Of a DNA stretch of 12,632 bases, positions 1 to 5,760 are shown in pieces. The stretch lies in assembly GCA_023136985.1 (NCBI GenBank), contig JAGLQD010000283.1, positions 1 through 12,632 of the forward strand. Direction: 5' to 3'. The stretch is from Candidatus Sabulitectum sp. (GTDB taxonomy: Bacteria > Fermentibacterota > Fermentibacteria > Fermentibacterales > JCC-6). A model generated the notes under the pieces. It made no database searches, was not told the origin of the DNA, and was given only the letters and a program-made list of their open reading frames with translations. A program made the position numbers and the translations under genes. Every line of letters begins with the position of its first letter. Position 1 is the stretch's first letter.

Positions 1-1
1 G

Positions 2-730
2 GAAAGAGAAGTGGTCCGTAAAGCAAGGGGAATCATAGCAACCACTGAAGCTTCCACCGGCTACTTCCTGGAAAAGTATGTGAAATTCTGCCCTCCTTCC
101 CATGTTGCAGAAAATGCGTACGACCCTGCAAGAATCACCAGAGCAGATCTGCCTGCACCCGATCCAGAATATCTTACTGCAGGATGGACAGGGAATTTTT
201 TCGCCAGTCATTCTCCTGTGGAGCTTATAGAAGGCCTAAAGATGTTCTACAACAGGAATCCCAACTCCAGACTCAGGATCAACATGGCTGGAGGCATAGA
301 TCCTGTCTCTCTTAACAAGTTGAAAAGTCCACCGCTGCAGGGTAAAGTTACCCATCACGGTCATCTCAAGTGGAGTGATGTTCCTGAATTTCAGAGGAAT
401 TGTGACATTCTTATAGGGTATCTCAACAATCGCAGAGGCAGTCACTTTAAGAATGCCAGCAAAACCACCGAGTATCTCGCTTCAGGAAGAACTATCCTGG
501 GCATTGTTCCAGAGGGAGCCATGGCAGCCCGAATCAGGAAACCAGGCAGAGGATACATTGTTCAGCCGGACCCGGAAGAGATTGCAATAATGTTCGAGAG
601 CCTTGAGTACCAGTGGACCACTTCCAGTCTTCGTGTTCCTGTGGATTTCGCAAAGATAGAGGAACAATTCTCCGCTGTAAATGTGATGAGACGAATGGCA
701 GGTTTCCTGGACAGAATGGCAGGCCCATGA
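2..730 (+). CDS. GT-B fold glycosyltransferase, C-terminal part (5'-truncated by window edge)
   Basis: The reading frame is open to the left edge (codons GAA AGA GAA precede the GTG at 11), so the GTG is probably internal and the N-terminal half is missing. The visible 240 or so residues look like the second Rossmann domain of a GT-B glycosyltransferase. A short ATTEAS segment resembles the domain boundary where family 4 enzymes have an 'i.tvS' stretch. A middle stretch reads THHGHLKWSDVPEF, the usual 'v.~G.v....v~~~~~~~di~i' strand-helix pattern, and is followed by KTTEYLASGRTILGIVP, which corresponds to the nucleotide-sugar-binding 'K..EYla.G.Pvi' segment. It would transfer a sugar from an activated donor, most likely in surface polysaccharide or glycan synthesis; donor and acceptor cannot be told. 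Its stop overlaps the start of the next glycosyltransferase by four bases (ATGA), which indicates translational coupling. No terminator separates them. Confidence 0.75.
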   Translation, partial: EREVVRKARGIIATTEASTGYFLEKYVKFCPPSHVAENAYDPARITRADLPAPDPEYLTAGWTGNFFASHSPVELIEGLKMFYNRNPNSRLRINMAGGIDPVSLNKLKSPPLQGKVTHHGHLKWSDVPEFQRNCDILIGYLNNRRGSHFKNASKTTEYLASGRTILGIVPEGAMAARIRKPGRGYIVQPDPEEIAIMFESLEYQWTTSSLRVPVDFAKIEEQFSAVNVMRRMAGFLDRMAGP

Positions 731-1950
731 AGATACTGTATGTGCTGGGATTTCTTCCCCCTTATGTAACAAGAGAGATTGAAGCCGTGGCATCATCCGA
801 ACACGACATTTCCGTGCTTCTTCCCGAACTCAGAGAAAAAAATAGCACCGCCGACTTCTGGAATGGCATATCAAATGATCCGAAGAACAATTCGGTAACT
901 GTGAGCAGAACCCTGGAATTCAAGTACCTCACTTGCTCTGCAAAGCGGTTGATCGTGCCTTTTCTCAGGTCTTTCCGGTTTCCGAAGACCATGGTAAAAT
1001 CTTTGCAGAATAAAGAATTCAGATATTTCATAGTTGCGTCATCTGCTGTACTGGGGATGGATCATTCCAGCAAACCAGACATCATCCACGCACATTTCGC
1101 CCATGACAATGCACACATCGCAAGAATCATCGCAGATATTCTGAAGATACCCTACTCGGTAACCACACATGCCGCAGATATTTTTGTTCCGGATTCCACA
1201 GAAAGGCTCTGTAGAGTTCTCCAGAAAGCTGCTGTAGTATTCACCATCTCGCAGTACAATATCAGCCATTTGTTGAAGTATGGAATAGCAAGAAAAAAAA
1301 TTGTTGTGGCAAGACTGGGCCTGGATACATCAGAGTTGCCCTGCAGGGAAAAAACCACTCCAACGCCTCTTGCAGTCTGCACTGCAAGCGGTCTTGTTTC
1401 AAAAAAAGGGGTACCTATACTGATCGAGGCAATGCGCCTGATTAAGAAAAGAGGGACAGATTGCACTCTTACAGTTATAGGCGCTGACCCTGACGGGAAA
1501 CTTCTGAAAGAGTACCGCAGGAGCAACACAGATCTTCCCATTAATTTTGCAGGTGTACTTAGATCTGATGAAACACTAAGTATTGTTTCAGCTGCTTCAT
1601 TCTTTGTTCTTCCCTGCATAGAAGCAGCCAACGGGGATAAAGACGGTATTCCTGTGGCTCTTATGGAAGCAATGGGCATGGGGGTACCCTGCATTTCCAC
1701 CAGAGTATCGGGTATTCCGGAACTTATTGAAAACAACATCAGTGGCATTCTGGTAAAACCGAGATCTCCTGAAGAACTGGCAGATGCCATGGAAGCTATG
1801 CTGTCCGGAAAAGAAAAAGCAGATCGCCTTGGCAATTCCGGCAGGGAAAAAATTCTTGCAAACCACTTCCCTTCTAAACAGGCTCATATTCTTACTAAGA
1901 ATTTTGCCCGCATCGCAGCAGAAAGGAAAAAAGTTGAATTACACAGTTGA
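727..1950 (+). CDS. Family 4-type glycosyltransferase (WcaL/AmsK-like), 407 aa
   Basis: Complete GT-B glycosyltransferase. The start is the ATG at 727 inside the upstream stop (ATGA), because MKILYVLGFLPPYVTREI is the expected first beta strand; an earlier in-frame ATG at 613 would overlap the upstream gene by 118 bases. Features in order: N-terminal Rossmann domain with IIHAHFAHDNAH (residues 119-130) and TTHAADIF (146-153), typical of exopolysaccharide enzymes of the WcaL/AmsK type; linker near 200; C-terminal domain with GLVSKKGVPILIEA (222-235), LPCIEAANGDKDGIPVALME (295-314) and the GIPELI segment (329-334). The canonical E-x7-E donor-binding motif appears as D306-x7-E314, a conservative change. 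The length is normal for the family. No signal peptide or membrane segment is seen, so it is probably cytoplasmic or peripheral to the inner membrane. The likely role is sugar transfer onto a lipid-linked surface polysaccharide; the specific sugar is unknown. Confidence 0.85.
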   Translation: MKILYVLGFLPPYVTREIEAVASSEHDISVLLPELREKNSTADFWNGISNDPKNNSVTVSRTLEFKYLTCSAKRLIVPFLRSFRFPKTMVKSLQNKEFRYFIVASSAVLGMDHSSKPDIIHAHFAHDNAHIARIIADILKIPYSVTTHAADIFVPDSTERLCRVLQKAAVVFTISQYNISHLLKYGIARKKIVVARLGLDTSELPCREKTTPTPLAVCTASGLVSKKGVPILIEAMRLIKKRGTDCTLTVIGADPDGKLLKEYRRSNTDLPINFAGVLRSDETLSIVSAASFFVLPCIEAANGDKDGIPVALMEAMGMGVPCISTRVSGIPELIENNISGILVKPRSPEELADAMEAMLSGKEKADRLGNSGREKILANHFPSKQAHILTKNFARIAAERKKVELHS

Positions 1951-2413
1951 TACACTTCCACTTACAGCAGAGGCCTATGAAGCTGTACTTCCTGAAATGA
2001 ATAAGGAGCCGGAAGGTGCAGCAGCCGCTTGCGTTCTTGCTTTGAATATCATTACACACGATGAGCATCAGGGTGTAGACTCTTTGAAAACGATGAACCC
2101 GGAAATTTCTTACAGCTCCATTCAGCTGGCTGTAAGCCAGTTGAGATCAAAATCATACATGCTCCGGTCATATTTCTCCGGAACTTCACCGGAAAATGAT
2201 TACACCATTCCGGAAAAAATGGAAATGATCTTCACCACCAACAGATACAGCGGCAGCAAAGAGGAAGGAAAGATCAAGCTCTTCATAGCCTGTTCCGGTG
2301 CAGCCAGCCCCAGACCCATTACTTTGAAGAAGAGAAATGATGGCAGCTGGTACGCCCATGAGTGGAGCTCTCTAGTGGTTGGAGTCAGACCTCCCGAAAA
2401 GAAGTCTGACTGA
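1934..2413 (+). CDS. DUF6935-like small cytoplasmic protein, 159 aa
   Basis: The proposed start is the TTG at 1934, preceded by AAAGGA (1923-1927 region) at good spacing and overlapping the end of the glycosyltransferase by 17 bases. An in-frame ATG at 1784 would put 50 extra residues over the previous gene and is unlikely. From memory of the family, the pattern fits DUF6935: an N-terminal VDTLPLTAEAYEAVLPEMN segment, an alanine-rich helix (EGAAAACVLALNI), the signature YFSGTSPENDYTIP, then NRYSG, CSGAASPRPITLK and a closing GSWYAHEWSSLVVGVRPP. No signal peptide or membrane segment is present. The biochemical function of the family is unknown to me. Position in a run of glycosyltransferases is suggestive only, since such small domains occur in many contexts. 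The family assignment needs a profile search; that the gene is real is supported by the coupled start and the coding-like composition. Confidence 0.7.
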   Translation: MNYTVDTLPLTAEAYEAVLPEMNKEPEGAAAACVLALNIITHDEHQGVDSLKTMNPEISYSSIQLAVSQLRSKSYMLRSYFSGTSPENDYTIPEKMEMIFTTNRYSGSKEEGKIKLFIACSGAASPRPITLKKRNDGSWYAHEWSSLVVGVRPPEKKSD

Positions 2414-2432
2414 AGAAATAAAGTTCTGCTTC

Positions 2433-2462
2433 TTGACAAAAGATAACAATCACAAGTATCGT
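2433..2462 (+). promoter_or_regulatory. Candidate sigma-70-type promoter for the TPR/HD-GYP gene
   Basis: A perfect -35 TTGACA lies at 2433-2438, followed after 18 bp by TATCGT (2457-2462), which matches four of six positions of the -10 consensus. It sits in the 61-bp gap between the DUF6935-like gene and the HD-GYP gene. Transcription would start near 2469, leaving a very short leader; this would favour the ATG at 2484 over the one at 2475 when translated from this promoter. Read-through from upstream is also likely. Confidence 0.35.
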
Positions 2463-2474
2463 CGCTACGGGGGT

Positions 2475-4325
2475 ATGAGTTCTATGGTTGATGTGAATAA
2501 ACTTCATGCAAAGTTAACTGAATTAAGATCAGTTCCAGAGAAAAGGCTTGAACTGGCAAAAACACTCAACCAACTTGCATCTGTTGAGTATCGCAATAAT
2601 CCAGACAAAGCAAAAAAACATGCGGAAGAGGCTCTATCTCTGGCTCGTGATCTCGGTCTGGATGATGTAATTGCAGAAAGTCAACTTCTGTATGGTATCG
2701 CCTGCTGGATAACGGGAAATTTCGATGAAGCCATGGAAAACTATCTCAGCTCACTGGAGATATGGAAAAGAACAGGGAACGATCAGGGCATAGCAAGGGT
2801 CTACAACAACATCGGCAATATCCACAGGGGACAGGGCAGTTACAGCAAAGCACTTGAGTATTTTTTGAAATCTCTTGAGATCAAGAATGGTCTCGGAGAC
2901 AGCAGGGGTACGGCGATCTCCTATTTAAACATCGGCAATATCTACAAACAGCTGAGTCTTCTGAAACAGGCGCAGGAAAGTTACTGCAGTGCTCTGAAAA
3001 TTTCTGAAGAGAACCAGGATGAGCTGAGCATTGCCAACTGCTACAACAATATCGGGCTGATCCATTCAAGACAAGGCAACCATCTTCTTGCGCTTGAACA
3101 ACACAAGAAAGCCCTGATCACCAGAGAGCGCTTAGATGACATCAGGGGTATTGCCAACTCTTATGGCAACATCGGTAATGTTTATGACGCCCTTGGGAAA
3201 CCCTCAAAAGCTCTGGAATACTTCCAGAAAACCCTTAAGGAAGTCGAGAAGTTTCAAGACACTAGAGGCATTGCACTCTCCTGCAACAACATCGGATCGA
3301 TCTACATCAATCTAGGCAAATTGGATGAGGCCTTCATGTTCATTGATCGAGCCTTACAGATTGCAACGGATACAGGTGCAAAAGATCTGGAGGCCTCGTC
3401 TATGCAGATTTTTTCAGACCTCTACGAAGCAAAGCAGAATTTCAAACAGGCTCTGAATTGCTCAAAAAAATACTTGAGGATCAGAGAAGAACTGTTCAGT
3501 CAGGAGAGCAGAGACAAGATCGCCACATTACAGGTAAGGTTCGACACAGAAAGAAAATGCAAAGAAGCCGAGATCTACCGTGAGAAGAACATTGAGCTTG
3601 AAAATGAAATATCTGAACGCCTGAAAGTTGAAAAAGAATTGAAGAAGCATCGCGATCATCTTGAAGAGATCGTGCAGGAACGCACAGCGGAACTTCTCAA
3701 GGTAAATGCAGGGCTGGAAAAAAGCTTCATGGGCACTATTTTCACAATATCAAAAATAATTGAAATGCGTGACCCGTACGCTATTGGTCATCAGATTCGA
3801 ACTGCAGAACTTGCCCGTTCAATTGCCTTGGAAATGAAACTCTCGGAAGAGCGGATTCAGGCAGTATACCTGGCATCCATTGTACATGATATAGGCAAGA
3901 TCAGAATACCGCAGGAATTCCTGAGCAGATCTGGGAAACTAAGCGACTTGGAACTGAATGTTATGAGGACTTACCCGCAGGCTGGTTATGACATTTTAAA
4001 AACTATCGAATTCCCGTGGCCCATTGCAGACATTGTTCTGCACCATCACGAACTTCTGGATGGTTCAGGATATCCTTCCGGCCTCATGGGCAAAGAGATC
4101 ATGCAGGAATCAAAAATACTGTGTGTTGCAGATGTTGTTGAGGCGATGTCATCCAGCAGACCATACAGAGCCGCCTTCCCTCAGAAGGCAATCCTGGACG
4201 AACTGGTGAAAAATAGAGACATTCTGTACGACAACGAATGTGTAAATGCATGCATCAGTGTACTGCAAAAAGGTATATTCACACCGAAGAATTCAGTTCC
4301 GGATTCTTACACTGTAAATAGATAA
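2475..4325 (+). CDS. TPR-repeat protein with C-terminal HD-GYP domain (probable cyclic-di-GMP phosphodiesterase), about 616 aa
   Basis: Residues about 30-345 form an array of tetratricopeptide repeats, recognisable by recurring NNIGNI, GIA and A-L-E-Y-F patterns at an exact 40-residue spacing over most of the array. Residues about 350-415 are charged and heptad-like (KVEKELKKHRDHLEEIVQER) and probably form a coiled-coil linker. Residues about 420-600 are an HD-GYP domain: H439 (GHQIRTAELA), the metal-binding HDIGK at 471-475, and HHELLDGSGYPSG starting at H523, with the GYP triad at 532-534 and RPYR downstream. All hallmark residues are present, so hydrolysis of cyclic-di-GMP (or a related cyclic dinucleotide) is expected. 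No membrane segment or receiver domain is visible, so the TPR array is the likely sensory or protein-binding input. The start is chosen at ATG 2475 (GGGGG at 2469-2473); ATG 2484 is equally possible and ATG 2379 overlaps the previous gene. Confidence 0.9.
   Translation: MSSMVDVNKLHAKLTELRSVPEKRLELAKTLNQLASVEYRNNPDKAKKHAEEALSLARDLGLDDVIAESQLLYGIACWITGNFDEAMENYLSSLEIWKRTGNDQGIARVYNNIGNIHRGQGSYSKALEYFLKSLEIKNGLGDSRGTAISYLNIGNIYKQLSLLKQAQESYCSALKISEENQDELSIANCYNNIGLIHSRQGNHLLALEQHKKALITRERLDDIRGIANSYGNIGNVYDALGKPSKALEYFQKTLKEVEKFQDTRGIALSCNNIGSIYINLGKLDEAFMFIDRALQIATDTGAKDLEASSMQIFSDLYEAKQNFKQALNCSKKYLRIREELFSQESRDKIATLQVRFDTERKCKEAEIYREKNIELENEISERLKVEKELKKHRDHLEEIVQERTAELLKVNAGLEKSFMGTIFTISKIIEMRDPYAIGHQIRTAELARSIALEMKLSEERIQAVYLASIVHDIGKIRIPQEFLSRSGKLSDLELNVMRTYPQAGYDILKTIEFPWPIADIVLHHHELLDGSGYPSGLMGKEIMQESKILCVADVVEAMSSSRPYRAAFPQKAILDELVKNRDILYDNECVNACISVLQKGIFTPKNSVPDSYTVNR
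2691..3530 (+). repeat. In-frame 120-bp TPR-coding repeats
   Basis: Related 120-bp units lie in exact phase. The conserved core ATCGG(C/T)AAT or its variants begins at 2811, 2931, 3051, 3171 and 3291, with more diverged units before (2691) and after (3411). Each unit encodes one 40-residue TPR. Neighbouring units share short identical stretches such as AACATCGGCAATATC, which points to tandem duplication. There are no insertions or deletions between the central units. Confidence 0.85.
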
Positions 4326-4375
4326 GTCAGAACAATAAGATCCCTACTCTGAAATGGTTCGCTGGAGGTGTCTGT

Positions 4376-4936
4376 ATGAAGTCTGTATTGTGGCCTGATA
4401 AATTCCCTGTGATGCAGACTGAAAGACTACTGCTTCGTCAAGTTGCTCCGGAAGATTCGGCAGGGCTTTTCCTCTGTTACTCAGACCCTGAAATTATGAG
4501 GTACCTGGCAACTCCACTTGATAATCAGGATGCCATACAAGGCATTCTTGAAGACTACAAAGATGGCTTCGGCCATGGTTACAACCTGATCTGGTCCATA
4601 ATCATCAAAGAAACAGGGGACTTTGCCGGTACTGCCGGGTTTGAAGAATTCAGTTTTCTTGACTGCAGGGCTGATATCGGCTTCAGCCTGCTCAGAACTC
4701 ATCAGGGTATGGGCTACATGAGAGAAGCTCTGCATGAAATGATCACCTGCGGATTTCAAAAATTGAAACTTAACAGAATTCAAACTACTGTGGTTCCGGA
4801 GAACACTGCATCGGTCAAGCTTCTGAACAGGCTGGGGTTCAGGAAGGAAGGGCACATGAAACAGAGTGTTTTCTTCAACAGCAGCTTTCATGATGAGCTG
4901 ATGTTCGCACTTCTTAATAGCACAGAGGAGAGTTGA
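4376..4936 (+). CDS. GNAT-family N-acetyltransferase (RimJ/RimL-like), 186 aa
   Basis: The start ATG at 4376 has a strong ribosome-binding site, GGAGG at 4364-4368. The N-terminus reads MQTERLLLRQVAPEDSAGLF, the standard opening of RimJ/RimL-type acetyltransferases. A beta strand GDFAGTAGFEEF (81-92) is followed by DIGFSLLRTHQGMGYMREAL (100-119), which contains the acetyl-CoA pyrophosphate-binding loop Q110-G-M-G-Y; the usual alanine after Y is a methionine here. ENTASVKLLNRLGFRKEG (142-159) is the conserved motif B region. It transfers an acetyl group from acetyl-CoA to an amine; in this subfamily substrates include protein N-termini and small molecules, and the substrate here cannot be told. 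The stop TGA overlaps the ribosome-binding region of the methyltransferase that follows, so the two genes are probably co-transcribed. Confidence 0.9.
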   Translation: MKSVLWPDKFPVMQTERLLLRQVAPEDSAGLFLCYSDPEIMRYLATPLDNQDAIQGILEDYKDGFGHGYNLIWSIIIKETGDFAGTAGFEEFSFLDCRADIGFSLLRTHQGMGYMREALHEMITCGFQKLKLNRIQTTVVPENTASVKLLNRLGFRKEGHMKQSVFFNSSFHDELMFALLNSTEES

Positions 4937-4938
4937 TA

Positions 4939-5715
4939 ATGGCTGAAGAGTTCTACAATGGGTTTGCCGAGTATTACCACAACCACCTGATCGCTGAGGG
5001 TCGTGATGATATCAGGTTCTATACGGAACTTGCCCGTTCAAATGGTGGCGCTGTCCTTGAAATAGGTTGCGGAACTGGAAGAACACTGATCCCGTGCGCA
5101 GAAGCAGGGGCAGAGATCACAGGTCTGGATCTTTCAGAAGATATGCTGTCATTCTGCAATAGAACTATCAAAACGAAGAGCCCTGAAGTCAGGCACAGAA
5201 TAAAACTTGTGCAGGCAGACATGACAAGCTTTGATCTTGGACGGAAGTTTAACCTGATCACAACACCATTCCGGCCGTTCCAGCATCTTGCCACGATTGA
5301 AGAGCAGCTTTCATGCCTCTCGTCCATACACGACCACCTTGCCCCTGGAGGCACTTTTGTTCTGGACATCTTCGATCCGGATCTTGAAATTCTAGCCGAC
5401 ACAGAGAGAGCTCTCGAGTTTGGGAAAGAACCACCGTTTGTATTCAGTGATGGCAGAGAAGTCTCAGTTACCTATAGAAACCCGTCGGTGGATTCGGTAT
5501 CACAGATCGTACACTGTGAAATGATCTTTTCTGTAAAACACCCAGGCGGCAGAGAGGAAAGACTTATACAGGAATTTATCATGCGCTACACCTTCCGATG
5601 GGAGGCAGAGCACCTTCTTCACAGATCCGGTTTTAAGGTAAGGTCTGTTCTGGGAGGATACAACGGAGAAGCAGTGGGTGCCGGGGAATTGATCATAATA
5701 ACAGAAGCTCTTTGA
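4939..5715 (+). CDS. Class I SAM-dependent methyltransferase, 258 aa
   Basis: The start is ATG 4939, eight bases after GGAG (4927-4930); the TTG at 4933 is too close to that site to be used. Motif I for S-adenosylmethionine binding is VLEIGCGTGRT (39-49), the acidic residue of the second strand is D64 in GLDLS, and QADMTSFDL (92-100) supplies the adenine-contacting region. The ITTPFRPFQHL stretch (107-117) and HLAPGGTFVLDIFDP (133-147) match the methyltransferase-25/11 type. The C-terminal half (about 160-258) carries beta-rich sequence (VSVTYRNP, RYTFRWEAEHLLHRSGF, VRSVLGGYNGE) that is usual in these small-molecule methyltransferases. Methyl donor is SAM; the acceptor cannot be predicted. 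It lies two bases after the acetyltransferase stop, and both may act on one small molecule, but that is only positional inference. Confidence 0.88.
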   Translation: MAEEFYNGFAEYYHNHLIAEGRDDIRFYTELARSNGGAVLEIGCGTGRTLIPCAEAGAEITGLDLSEDMLSFCNRTIKTKSPEVRHRIKLVQADMTSFDLGRKFNLITTPFRPFQHLATIEEQLSCLSSIHDHLAPGGTFVLDIFDPDLEILADTERALEFGKEPPFVFSDGREVSVTYRNPSVDSVSQIVHCEMIFSVKHPGGREERLIQEFIMRYTFRWEAEHLLHRSGFKVRSVLGGYNGEAVGAGELIIITEAL

Positions 5716-5718
5716 TCA

Positions 5719-5746
5719 ACCGGTTGCCAATGAATGAGCAACCGGT
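5719..5746. terminator. Hairpin between convergent genes, possible bidirectional terminator
   Basis: Inverted repeat ACCGGTTGC (5719-5727) and GCAACCGGT (5738-5746) forms a perfect 9-bp stem with a 10-base loop. It starts four bases after the methyltransferase stop and ends 14 bases before the end of the convergent DUF5916 gene. No T-run follows on either strand, so it is not a textbook intrinsic terminator; it may end transcription weakly, or protect 3' ends. Confidence 0.5.
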
Positions 5747-5760
5747 CTTCACATTGATTC

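Noticed and set aside
1152..1835. Long minus-strand open frame (227 codons) inside the second glycosyltransferase
   Set aside because: It lies wholly antisense to a gene with clear family motifs, and its translation is serine/proline-rich with no recognisable domain.
2379..2474. Upstream ATG start for the TPR/HD-GYP protein
   Set aside because: It would overlap the previous gene and add 32 residues lacking TPR character; ATG 2475 or 2484 has a G-rich site just ahead.
2691..3530. Periodic 120-bp repeats as a CRISPR or intergenic satellite
   Set aside because: The repeats are in frame, without spacers, and encode TPR units of a protein.
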